Below the pieces are notes generated by a model that saw only the letters and a list, made by a program, of their open reading frames with translations, ran no database searches and had not been told where the DNA came from. Positions 14,801 to 28,700 of a stretch of 64,000 nt of DNA are shown one piece after another. The translations under genes were made by a program, and so were the position numbers. Origin of the DNA: Liopterus haemorrhoidalis (lineage: Eukaryota > Arthropoda > Insecta > Coleoptera > Dytiscidae); NCBI GenBank assembly GCA_963971575.1, contig OZ020611.1, positions 62,001-126,000 of the forward strand, read 5' to 3'. Position 1 is the stretch's first letter; each line of letters opens with the position of its first letter.

Positions 14801-17800
14801 TTTCAAAAAATTATATCTCAATAACGGTAAAAGATAGGGACCTCTGGTTTAAATTTTTGAGTTCCTCAAGTCCATTTTAGTCGAAGGAAATTGGGGCCTT
14901 AATAACCAAACTTATACAAAAGCATGTATCATTAAACAAAACCCTTAGAAATGGCAAAAAATCGAAAAATCGTAAGGGGGACCCCTTCGATAAGAAATCT
15001 CGAATTTTTACAAAAAAAAATATTTCGGATTTTTCTCAAAATTGATACACATTGGGCCGTAGATCACAAAAATAAGGTTCATTTTGGATTTTGGCCAACT
15101 GTTTTTGAGTAAATCGGAAAAAAATTACCTAAAATTGACTATATCGGAAAATAGTACCTAAAATTGACTATAACTCAAAAACTAAGGCCTCTTGATTTTT
15201 TTAAATATTTTTTTATTAATCCTCACCCCAAAATTACCTAACGGCCATATTTTGGACTGTATTAGGAAAACTTTTTTTTTTCAAAAAAACTAACAGAGAG
15301 TATATGAACATGTATCTCAAAAACTAAAAGAGATAGGGACCTGCGGTTGGAATTTTTGAAGTTTTAAGGTCCGATATATGGTAAAGGCACATTTTAAAAC
15401 ATATTTTAAACAAAAAAAATTTTTGAAAAATTTTGAAATTTTTGTAATGGAATTTAATTTTTCAAAAAATTATATCTCAATAACGGTAAAAGATAGGGAC
15501 CTCTGGTTTAAATTTTTGAGTTCCACAAGTCCATTTTAGTCGAAGGAAATTGGGGCCTTAATAACCAAACTTATACAAAAGCATGTATCATTAAACAAAA
15601 CCCTTAGAAATGGCAAAAAATCGAAAAATCGTAAGGGGGACCCCTTCGATAAGAAATCTCGAATTTTTACAAAAAAAAATATTTCGGATTTTTCTCAAAA
15701 TTGATACACATTGGGCCGTAGATCACAAAAATAAGGTTCATTTTGGATTTTGGCCAACTGTTTTTGAGTAAATCTGAAAAAAAGTACCTAAAATTGACTA
15801 TATCGGAAAATAGTACCTAAAATTGACTATAACTCAAAAACTAAGGCCTCTTGATTTTTTTAAATATTTTTATATTAATCCTCACCCCAAAATTACCTAA
15901 CGGCCATATTTTGGACTGTATTAGGAAAACTTTTTTTTTTCAAAAAAACTAACAGAGAGTATATGAACATGTATCTCAAAAACTAAAAGAGATAGGGACC
16001 TGCGGTTGGAATTTTTGAAGTTTTAAGGTCCGATATATGGTAAAGGCACATTTTAAAACATATTTTAAACAAAAAAAATTTTTGAAAAATTTTGAAATTT
16101 TTGTAATGGAATTTAATTTTTCAAAAAATTATATCTCAATAACGGTAAAAGATAGGGACCTCTGGTTTAAATTTTTGAGTTCCTCAAGTCCATTTTAGTC
16201 GAAGGAAATTGGGGCCTTAATAACCAAACTTATACAAAAGCATGTATCATTAAACAAAACCCTTAGAAATGGCAAAAAATCGAAAAATCGTAAGGGGGAC
16301 CCCTTCGATAAGAAATCTCGAATTTTTACAAAAAAAAATATTTCGGATTTTTCTCAAAATTGATACACATTGGGCCGTAGATCACAAAAATAAGGTTCAT
16401 TTTGGATTTTGGCCAACTGTTTTTGAGTAAATCGGAAAAAAAGTACCTAAAATTGACTATATCGGAAAATAGTACCTAAAATTGACTATAACTCAAAAAC
16501 TAAGGCCTCTTGATTTTTTAAAATATTTTTTTATTAATCCTCACCCCAAAATTACCTAACGGCCATATTTTGGACTGTATTAGGAAAACTTTTTTTTTTC
16601 AAAAAAACTAACAGAGAGTATATGAACATGTATCTCAAAAACTAAAAGAGATAGGGACCTGCGGTTGGAATTTTTGAAGTTTTAAGGTCCGATATATGGT
16701 AAAGGCACATTTTAAAACATATTTTAAACAAAAAAAATTTTTGAAAAATTTTGAAATTTTTGTAATGGAATTTAATTTTTCAAAAAATTATATCTCAATA
16801 ACGGTAAAAGATAGGGACCTCTGGTTTAAATTTTTGAGTTCCTCAAGTCCATTTTAGTCGAAGGAAATTGGGGCCTTAATAACCAAACTTATACAAAAGC
16901 ATGTATCATTAAACAAAACCCTTAGAAATGGCAAAAAATCGAAAAATCGTAAGGGGGACCCCTTCGATAAGAAATCTCGAATTTTTACAAAAAAAAATAT
17001 TTCGGATTTTTCTCAAAATTGATACACATTGGGCCGTAGATCACAAAAATAAGGTTCATTTTGGATTTTGGCCAACTGTTTTTGAGTAAATCTGAAAAAA
17101 AGTACCTAAAATTGACTATATCGGAAAATAGTACCTAAAATTGACTATAACTCAAAAACTAAGGCCTCTTGATTTTTTTAAATATTTTTTTATTAATCCT
17201 CACCCCAAAATTACCTAACGGCCATATTTTGGACTGTATTAGGAAAACTTTTTTTTTTCAAAAAAACTAACAGAGAGTATATGAACATGTATCTCAAAAA
17301 CTAAAAGAGATAGGGACCTGCGGTTGGAATTTTTGAAGTTTTAAGGTCCGATATATGGTAAAGGCACATTTTAAAACATATTTTAAACAAAAAAAATTTT
17401 TGAAAAATTTTGAAATTTTTGTAATGGAATTTAATTTTTCAAAAAATTATATCTCAATAACGGTAAAAGATAGGGACCTCTGGTTTAAATTTTTGAGTTC
17501 CTCAAGTCCATTTTAGTCGAAGGAAATTGGGGCCTTAATAACCAAACTTATACAAAAGCATGTATCATTAAACAAAACCCTTAGAAATGGCAAAAAATCG
17601 AAAAATCGTAAGGGGGACCCCTTCGATAAGAAATCTCGAATTTTTACAAAAAAAAATATTTCGGATTTTTCTCAAAATTGATACACATTGGGCCGTAGAT
17701 CACAAAAATAAGGTTCATTTTGGATTTTGGCCAACTGTTTTTGAGTAAATCGGAAAAAAAGTACCTAAAATTGACTATATCGGAAAATAGTACCTAAAAT

Positions 17801-19774
17801 TGACTATAACTCAAAAACTAAGGCCTCTTGATTTTTTTAAATATTTTTTTATTAATCCTCACCCCAAAATTACCTAACGGCCATATTTTGGACTGTATTA
17901 GGAAAACTTTTTTTTTTCAAAAAAACTAACAGAGAGTATATGAACATGTATCTCAAAAACTAAAAGAGATAGGGACCTGCGGTTGGAATTTTTGAAGTTT
18001 TAAGGTCCGATATATGGTAAAGGCACATTTTAAAACATATTTTAAACAAAAAAATTTTTTGAAAAATTTTGAAATTTTTGTAATGGAATTTAATTTTTCA
18101 AAAAATTATATCTCAATAACGGTAAAAGATAGGGACCTCTGGTTTAAATTTTTGAGTTCCTCAAGTCCATTTTAGTCGAAGGAAATTGGGGCCTTAATAA
18201 CCAAACTTATACAAAAGCATGTATCATTAAACAAAACCCTTAGAAATGGCAAAAAATCGAAAAATCGTAAGGGGGACCCCTTCGATAAGAAATCTCGAAT
18301 TTTTACAAAAAAAAATATTTCGGATTTTTCTCAAAATTGATACACATTGGGCCGTAGATCACAAAAATAAGGTTCATTTTGGATTTTGGCCAACTGTTTT
18401 TGAGTAAATCTGAAAAAAAGTACCTAAAATTGACTATATCGGAAAATAGTACCTAAAATTGACTATAACTCAAAAACTAAGGCCTCTTGATTTTTTTAAA
18501 TATTTTTTTATTAATCCTCACCCCAAAATTACCTAACGGCCATATTTTGGACTGTATTAGGAAAACTTTTTTTTTTCAAAAAAACTAACAGAGAGTATAT
18601 GAACATGTATCTCAAAAACTAAAAGAGATAGGGACCTGCGGTTGGAATTTTTGAAGTTTTAAGGTCCGATATATGGTAAAGGCACATTTTAAAACATATT
18701 TTAAACAAAAAAAATTTTTGAAAAATTTTGAAATTTTTGTAATGGAATTTAATTTTTCAAAAAATTATATCTCAATAACGGTAAAAGATAGGGACCTCTG
18801 GTTTAAATTTTTGAGTTCCTCAAGTCCATTTTAGTCGAAGGAAATTGGGGCCTTAATAACCAAACTTATACAAAAGCATGTATCATTAAACAAAACCCTT
18901 AGAAATGGCAAAAAATCGAAAAATCGTAAGGGGGACCCCTTCGATAAGAAATCTCGAATTTTTACAAAAAAAAATATTTCGGATTTTTCTCAAAATTGAT
19001 ACACATTGGGCCGTAGATCACAAAAATAAGGTTCATTTTGGATTTTGGCCAACTGTTTTTGAGTAAATCTGAAAAAAAGTACCTAAAATTGACTATATCG
19101 GAAAATAGTACCTAAAATTGACTATAACTCAAAAACTAAGGCCTCTTGATTTTTTTAAATATTTTTTTATTAATCCTCACCCCAAAATTACCTAACGGCC
19201 ATATTTTGGACTGTATTAGGAAAACTTTTTTTTTTCAAAAAAACTAACAGAGAGTATATGAACATGTATCTCAAAAACTAAAAGAGATAGGGACCTGCGG
19301 TTGGAATTTTTGAAGTTTTAAGGTCCGATATATGGTAAAGGCACATTTTAAAACATATTTTAAACAAAAAAAATTTTTGAAAAATTTTGAAATTTTTGTA
19401 ATGGAATTTAATTTTTCAAAAAATTATATCTCAATAACGGTAAAAGATAGGGACCTCTGGTTTAAATTTTTGAGTTCCTCAAGTCCATTTTAGTCGAAGG
19501 AAATTGGGGCCTTAATAACCAAACTTATACAAAAGCATGTATCATTAAACAAAACCCTTAGAAATGGCAAAAAATCGAAAAATCGTAAGGGGGACCCCTT
19601 CGATAAGAAATCTCGAATTTTTACAAAAAAAAATATTTCGGATTTTTCTCAAAATTGATACACATTGGGCCGTAGATCACAAAAATAAGGTTCATTTTGG
19701 ATTTTGGCCAACTGTTTTTGAGTAAATCTGAAAAAAAGTACCTAAAATTGACTATATCGGAAAATAGTACCTAA
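11866..19774 (+). repeat. Six-monomer segmental duplication inside the left satellite block
   Basis: Adjacent monomers marked tttttatatt and ttttttaaaat occur at 11897/12560 and again at 15851/16514, both pairs exactly 3,954 bp (6 x 659) apart. This points to duplication of a block of about six monomers. The outer limits are approximate because most units carry few marks. Confidence 0.55.
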
Positions 19775-22700
19775 AATTGACTATAACTCAAAAACTAAGG
19801 CCTCTTGATTTTTTTAAATATTTTTTTATTAATCCTCACCCCAAAATTACCTAACGGCCATATTTTGGACTGTATTAGGAAAACTTTTTTTTTTCAAAAA
19901 AACTAACAGAGAGTATATGAACATGTATCTCAAAAACTAAAAGAGATAGGGACCTGCGGTTGGAATTTTTGAAGTTTTAAGGTCCGATATATGGTAAAGG
20001 CACATTTTAAAACATATTTTAAACAAAAAAAATTTTTGAAAAATTTTGAAATTTTTGTAATGGAATTTAATTTTTCAAAAAATTATATCTCAATAACGGT
20101 AAAAGATAGGGACCTCTGGTTTAAATTTTTGAGTTCCTCAAGTCCATTTTAGTCGAAGGAAATTGGGGCCTTAATAACCAAACTTATACAAAAGCATGTA
20201 TCATTAAACAAAACCCTTAGAAATGGCAAAAAATCGAAAAATCGTAAGGGGGACCCCTTCGATAAGAAATCTCGAATTTTTACAAAAAAAAATATTTCGG
20301 ATTTTTCTCAAAATTGATACACATTGGGCCGTAGATCACAAAAATAAGGTTCATTTTGGATTTTGGCCAACTGTTTTTGAGTAAATCGGAAAAAAAGTAC
20401 CTAAAATTGACTATATCGGAAAATAGTACCTAAAATTGACTATAACTCAAAAACTAAGGCCTCTTGATTTTTTTAAATATTTTTTTATTAATCCTCACCC
20501 CAAAATTACCTAACGGCCATATTTTGGACTGTATTAGGAAAACTTTTTTTTTTCAAAAAAACTAACAGAGAGTATATGAACATGTATCTCAAAAACTAAA
20601 AGAGATAGGGACCTGCGGTTGGAATTTTTGAAGTTTTAAGGTCCGATATATGGTAAAGGCACATTTTAAAACATATTTTAAACAAAAAAAATTTTTGAAA
20701 AATTTTGAAATTTTTGTAATGGAATTTAATTTTTCAAAAAATTATATCTCAATAACGGTAAAAGATAGGGACCTCTGGTTTAAATTTTTGAGTTCCTCAA
20801 GTCCATTTTAGTCGAAGGAAATTGGGGCCTTAATAACCAAACTTATACAAAAGCATGTATCATTAAACAAAACCCTTAGAAATGGCAAAAAATCGAAAAA
20901 TCGTAAGGGGGACCCCTTCGATAAGAAATCTCGAATTTTTACAAAAAAAAATATTTCGGATTTTTCTCAAAATTGATACACATTGGGCCGTAGATCACAA
21001 AAATAAGGTTTATTTTGGATTTTGGCCAATTGTTTTTGAGTAAATCGGAAAAAAATTACCTAAAATTGACTATATCGGAAAATAGTACCTAAAATTGACT
21101 ATAACTCAAAAACTAAGGCCTCTTGATTTTTTTAAATATTTTTTTATTAATCCTCACCCCAAAATTACCTAACGGCCATATTTTGGACTGTATTAGGAAA
21201 ACTTTTTTTTTTCAAAAAAACTAACAGAGAGTATATGAACATGTATCTCAAAAACTAAAAGAGATAGGGACCTGCGCTTGGAATTTTTGAAGTTTTAAGG
21301 TCCGATATATGGTAAAGGCACATTTTAAAACATATTTTAAACAAAAAAATTTTTTGAAAAATTTTGAAATTTTTGTAATGGAATTTAATTTTTCAAAAAA
21401 TTATATCTCAATAACGGTAAAAGATAGGGACCTCTGGTTTAAATTTTTGAGTTCCTCAAGTCCATTTTAGTCGAAGGAAATTGGGGCCTTAATAACCAAA
21501 CTTATACAAAAGCATGTATCATTAAACAAAACCCTTAGAAATGGCAAAAAATCGAAAAATCGTAAGGGGGACCCCTTCGATAAGAAATCTCGAATTTTTA
21601 CAAAAAAAAATATTTCGGATTTTTCTCAAAATTGATACACATTGGGCCGTAGATCACAAAAATAAGGTTCATTTTGGATTTTGGCCAACTGTTTTTGAGT
21701 AAATCGGAAAAAAAGTACCTAAAATTGACTATATCGGAAAATAGTACCTAAAATTGACTATAACTCAAAAACTAAGGCCTCTTGATTTTTTTAAATATTT
21801 TTTTATTAATCCTCACCCCAAAATTACCTAACGGCCATATTTTGGACTGTATTAGGAAAACTTTTTTTTTTCAAAAAAACTAACAGAGAGTATATGAACA
21901 TGTATCTCAAAAACTAAAAGAGATAGGGACCTGCGGTTGGAATTTTTGAAGTTTTAAGGTCCGATATATGGTAAAGGCACATTTTAAAACATATTTTAAA
22001 CAAAAAAATTTTTTGAAAAATTTTGAAATTTTTGTAATGGAATTTAATTTTTCAAAAAATTATATCTCAATAACGGTAAAAGATAGGGACCTCTGGTTTA
22101 AATTTTTGAGTTCCTCAAGTCCATTTTAGTCGAAGGAAATTGGGGCCTTAATAACCAAACTTATACAAAAGCATGTATCATTAAACAAAACCCTTAGAAA
22201 TGGCAAAAAATCGAAAAATCGTAAGGGGGACCCCTTCGATAAGAAATCTCGAATTTTTACAAAAAAAAATATTTCGGATTTTTCTCAAAATTGATACACA
22301 TTGGGCCGTAGATCACAAAAATAAGGTTCATTTTGGATTTTGGCCAACTGTTTTTGAGTAAATCTGAAAAAAAGTACCTAAAATTGACTATATCGGAAAA
22401 TAGTACCTAAAATTGACTATAACTCAAAAACTAAGGCCTCTTGATTTTTTTAAATATTTTTTTATTAATCCTCACCCCAAAATTACCTAACGGCCATATT
22501 TTGGACTGTATTAGGAAAACTTTTTTTTTTCAAAAAAACTAACAGAGAGTATATGAACATGTATCTCAAAAACTAAAAGAGATAGGGACCTGCGGTTGGA
22601 ATTTTTGAAGTTTTAAGGTCCGATATATGGTAAAGGCACATTTTAAAACATATTTTAAACAAAAAAAATTTTTGAAAAATTTTGAAATTTTTGTAATGGA

Positions 22701-25700
22701 ATTTAATTTTTCAAAAAATTATATCTCAATAACGGTAAAAGATAGGGACCTCTGGTTTAAATTTTTGAGTTCCTCAAGTCCATTTTAGTCGAAGGAAATT
22801 GGGGCCTTAATAACCAAACTTATACAAAAGCATGTATCATTAAACAAAACCCTTAGAAATGGCAAAAAATCGAAAAATCGTAAGGGGGACCCCTTCGATA
22901 AGAAATCTCGAATTTTTACAAAAAAAAATATTTCGGATTTTTCTCAAAATTGATACACATTGGGCCGTAGATCACAAAAATAAGGTTCATTTTGGATTTT
23001 GGCCAACTGTTTTTGAGTAAATCTGAAAAAAAGTACCTAAAATTGACTATATCGGAAAATAGTACCTAAAATTGACTATAACTCAAAAACTAAGGCCTCT
23101 TGATTTTTTTAAATATTTTTTTATTAATCCTCACCCCAAAATTACCTAACGGCCATATTTTGGACTGTATTAGGAAAACTTTTTTTTTTCAAAAAAACTA
23201 ACAGAGAGTATATGAACATGTATCTCAAAAACTAAAAGAGATAGGGACCTGCGGTTGGAATTTTTGAAGTTTTAAGGTCCGATATATGGTAAAGGCACAT
23301 TTTAAAACATATTTTAAACAAAAAAAATTTTTGAAAAATTTTGAAATTTTTGTAATGGAATTTAATTTTTCAAAAAATTATATCTCAATAACGGTAAAAG
23401 ATAGGGACCTCTGGTTTAAATTTTTGAGTTCCTCAAGTCCATTTTAGTCGAAGGAAATTGGGGCCTTAATAACCAAACTTATACAAAAGCATGTATCATT
23501 AAACAAAACCCTTAGAAATGGCAAAAAATCGAAAAATCGTAAGGGGGACCCCTTCGATAAGAAATCTCGAATTTTTACAAAAAAAAATATTTCGGATTTT
23601 TCTCAAAATTGATACACATTGGGCCGTAGATCACAAAAATAAGGTTCATTTTGGATTTTGGCCAACTGTTTTTGAGTAAATCTGAAAAAAAGTACCTAAA
23701 ATTGACTATATCGGAAAATAGTACCTAAAATTGACTATAACTCAAAAACTAAGGCCTCTTGATTTTTTTAAATATTTTTTTATTAATCCTCACCCCAAAA
23801 TTACCTAACGGCCATATTTTGGACTGTATTAGGAAAACTTTTTTTTTTCAAAAAAACTAACAGAGAGTATATGAACATGTATCTCAAAAACTAAAAGAGA
23901 TAGGGACCTGCGGTTGGAATTTTTGAAGTTTTAAGGTCCGATATATGGTAAAGGCACATTTTAAAACATATTTTAAACAAAAAAAATTTTTGAAAAATTT
24001 TGAAATTTTTGTAATGGAATTTAATTTTTCAAAAAATTATATCTCAATAACGGTAAAAGATAGGGACCTCTGGTTTAAATTTTTGAGTTCCTCAAGTCCA
24101 TTTTAGTCGAAGGAAATTGGGGCCTTAATAACCAAACTTATACAAAAGCATGTATCATTAAACAAAACCCTTAGAAATGGCAAAAAATCGAAAAATCGTA
24201 AGGGGGACCCCTTCGATAAGAAATCTCGAATTTTTACAAAAAAAAATATTTCGGATTTTTCTCAAAATTGATACACATTGGGCCGTAGATCACAAAAATA
24301 AGGTTCATTTTGGATTTTGGCCAACTGTTTTTGAGTAAATCGGAAAAAAAGTACCTAAAATTGACTATATCGGAAAATAGTACCTAAAATTGACTATAAC
24401 TCAAAAACTAAGGCCTCTTGATTTTTTTAAATATTTTTTTATTAATCCTCACCCCAAAATTACCTAACGGCCATATTTTGGACTGTATTAGGAAAACTTT
24501 TTTTTTTCAAAAAAACTAACAGAGTATATGAACATGTATCTCAAAAACTAAAAGAGATAGGGACCTGCGGTTGGAATTTTTGAAGTTTTAAGGTCCGATA
24601 TATGGTAAAGGCACATTTTAAAACATATTTTAAACAAAAAAAATTTTTGAAAAATTTTGAAATTTTTGTAATGGAATTTAATTTTTCAAAAAATTATATC
24701 TCAATAACGGTAAAAGATAGGGACCTCTGGTTTAAATTTTTGAGTTCCTCAAGTCCATTTTAGTCGAAGGAAATTGGGGCCTTAATAACCAAACTTATAC
24801 AAAAGCATGTATCATTAAACAAAACCCTTAGAAATGGCAAAAAATCGAAAAATCGTAAGGGGGACCCCTTCGATAAGAAATCTCGAATTTTTACAAAAAA
24901 AAATATTTCGGATTTTTCTCAAAATTGATACACATTGGGCCGTAGATCACAAAAATAAGGTTTATTTTGGATTTTGGCCAATTGTTTTTGAGTAAATCGG
25001 AAAAAAATTACCTAAAATTGACTATATCGGAAAATAGTACCTAAAATTGACTATAACTCAAAAACTAAGGCCTCTTGATTTTTTTAAATATTTTTTTATT
25101 AATCCTCACCCCAAAATTACCTAACGGCCATATTTTGGACTGTATTAGGAAAACTTTTTTTTTTCAAAAAAACTAACAGAGAGTATATGAACATGTATCT
25201 CAAAAACTAAAAGAGATAGGGACCTGCGCTTGGAATTTTTGAAGTTTTAAGGTCCGATATATGGTAAAGGCACATTTTAAAACATATTTTAAACAAAAAA
25301 ATTTTTTGAAAAATTTTGAAATTTTTGTAATGGAATTTAATTTTTCAAAAAATTATATCTCAATAACGGTAAAAGATAGGGACCTCTGGTTTAAATTTTT
25401 GAGTTCCTCAAGTCCATTTTAGTCGAAGGAAATTGGGGCCTTAATAACCAAACTTATACAAAAGCATGTATCATTAAACAAAACCCTTAGAAATGGCAAA
25501 AAATCGAAAAATCGTAAGGGGGACCCCTTCGATAAGAAATCTCGAATTTTTACAAAAAAAAATATTTCGGATTTTTCTCAAAATTGATACACATTGGGCC
25601 GTAGATCACAAAAATAAGGTTCATTTTGGATTTTGGCCAACTGTTTTTGAGTAAATCGGAAAAAAAGTACCTAAAATTGACTATATCGGAAAATAGTACC

Positions 25701-28700
25701 TAAAATTGACTATAACTCAAAAACTAAGGCCTCTTGATTTTTTTAAATATTTTTTTATTAATCCTCACCCCAAAATTACCTAACGGCCATATTTTGGACT
25801 GTATTAGGAAAACTTTTTTTTTTCAAAAAAACTAACAGAGAGTATATGAACATGTATCTCAAAAACTAAAAGAGATAGGGACCTGCGGTTGGAATTTTTG
25901 AAGTTTTAAGGTCCGATATATGGTAAAGGCACATTTTAAAACATATTTTAAACAAAAAAAATTTTTGAAAAATTTTGAAATTTTTGTAATGGAATTTAAT
26001 TTTTCAAAAAATTATATCTCAATAACGGTAAAAGATAGGGACCTCTGGTTTAAATTTTTGAGTTCCTCAAGTCCATTTTAGTCGAAGGAAATTGGGGCCT
26101 TAATAACCAAACTTATACAAAAGCATGTATCATTAAACAAAACCCTTAGAAATGGCAAAAAATCGAAAAATCGTAAGGGGGACCCCTTCGATAAGAAATC
26201 TCGAATTTTTACAAAAAAAAATATTTCGGATTTTTCTCAAAATTGATACACATTGGGCCGTAGATCACAAAAATAAGGTTTATTTTGGATTTTGGCCAAT
26301 TGTTTTTGAGTAAATCGGAAAAAAATTACCTAAAATTGACTATATCGGAAAATAGTACCTAAAATTGACTATAACTCAAAAACTAAGGCCTCTTGATTTT
26401 TTTAAATATTTTTTTATTAATCCTCACCCCAAAATTACCTAACGGCCATATTTTGGACTGTATTAGGAAAACTTTTTTTTTTCAAAAAAACTAACAGAGA
26501 GTATATGAACATGTATCTCAAAAACTAAAAGAGATAGGGACCTGCGCTTGGAATTTTTGAAGTTTTAAGGTCCGATTTATGGTAAAGGCACATTTTAAAA
26601 CAGATTTTAAACAAAAAAATTTTTTGAAAAATTTTGAAATTTTTGTAATGGAATTTAATTTTTCAAAAAATTATATCTCAATAACGGTAAAAGATAGGGA
26701 CCTCTGGTTTAAATTTTTGAGTTCCTCAAGTCCATTTTAGTCGAAGGAAATTGGGGCCTTAATAACCAAACTTATACAAAAGCATGTATCATTAAACAAA
26801 ACCCTTAGAAATGGCAAAAAATCGAAAAATCGTAAGGGGGACCCCTTCGATAAGAAATCTCGAATTTTTACAAAAAAAAATATTTCGGATTTTTCTCAAA
26901 ATTGATACACATTGGGCCGTAGATCACAAAAATAAGGTTCATTTTGGATTTTGGCCAACTGTTTTTGAGTAAATCTGAAAAAAAGTACCTAAAATTGACT
27001 ATATCGGAAAATAGTACCTAAAATTGACTATAACTCAAAAACTAAGGCCTCTTGATTTTTTTAAATATTTTTTTATTAATCCTCACCCCAAAATTACCTA
27101 ACGGCCATATTTTGGACTGTATTAGGAAAACTTTTTTTTTTCAAAAAAACTAACAGAGAGTATATGAACATGTATCTCAAAAACTAAAAGAGATAGGGAC
27201 CTGCGGTTGGAATTTTTGAAGTTTTAAGGTCCGATATATGGTAAAGGCACATTTTAAAACATATTTTAAACAAAAAAAATTTTTGAAAAATTATGAAATT
27301 TTTGTAATGGAATTTAATTTTTCAAAAAATTATATCTCAATAACGGTAAAAGATAGGGACCTCTGGTTTAAATTTTTGAGTTCCTCAAGTCCATTTTAGT
27401 CGAAGGAAATTGGGGCCTTAATAACCAAACTTATACAAAAGCATGTATCATTAAACAAAACCCTTAGAAATGGCAAAAAATCGAAAAATCGTAAGGGGGA
27501 CCCCTTCGATAAGAAATCTCGAATTTTTACAAAAAAAAATATTTCGGATTTTTCTCAAAATTGATACACATTGGGCCGTAGATCACAAAAATAAGGTTCA
27601 TTTTGGATTTTGGCCAACTGTTTTTGAGTAAATCGGAAAAAAAGTACCTAAAATTGACTATATCGGAAAATAGTACCTAAAATTGACTATAACTCAAAAA
27701 CTAAGGCCTCTTGATTTTTTTAAATATTTTTTTATTAATCCTCACCCCAAAATTACCTAACGGCCATATTTTGGACTGTATTAGGAAAACTTTTTTTTTT
27801 CAAAAAAACTAACAGAGAGTATATGAACATGTATCTCAAAAACTAAAAGAGATAGGGACCTGCGGTTGGAATTTTTGAAGTTTTAAGGTCCGATATATGG
27901 TAAAGGCACATTTTAAAACATATTTTAAACAAAAAAATTTTTTGAAAAATTTTGAAATTTTTGTAATGGAATTTAATTTTTCAAAAAATTATATCTCAAT
28001 AACGGTAAAAGATAGGGACCTCTGGTTTAAATTTTTGAGTTCCTCAAGTCCATTTTAGTCGAAGGAAATTGGGGCCTTAATAACCAAACTTATACAAAAG
28101 CATGTATCATTAAACAAAACCCTTAGAAATGGCAAAAAATCGAAAAATCGTAAGGGGGACCCCTTCGATAAGAAATCTCGAATTTTTACAAAAAAAAATA
28201 TTTCGGATTTTTCTCAAAATTGATACACATTGGGCCGTAGATCACAAAAATAAGGTTCATTTTGGATTTTGGCCAACTGTTTTTGAGTAAATCTGAAAAA
28301 AAGTACCTAAAATTGACTATATCGGAAAATAGTACCTAAAATTGACTATAACTCAAAAACTAAGGCCTCTTGATTTTTTTAAATATTTTTTTATTAATCC
28401 TCACCCCAAAATTACCTAACGGCCATATTTTGGACTGTATTAGGAAAACTTTTTTTTTTCAAAAAAACTAACAGAGAGTATATGAACATGTATCTCAAAA
28501 ACTAAAAGAGATAGGGACCTGCGGTTGGAATTTTTGAAGTTTTAAGGTCCGATATATGGTAAAGGCACATTTTAAAACATATTTTAAACAAAAAAAATTT
28601 TTGAAAAATTTTGAAATTTTTGTAATGGAATTTAATTTTTCAAAAAATTATATCTCAATAACGGTAAAAGATAGGGACCTCTGGTTTAAATTTTTGAGTT

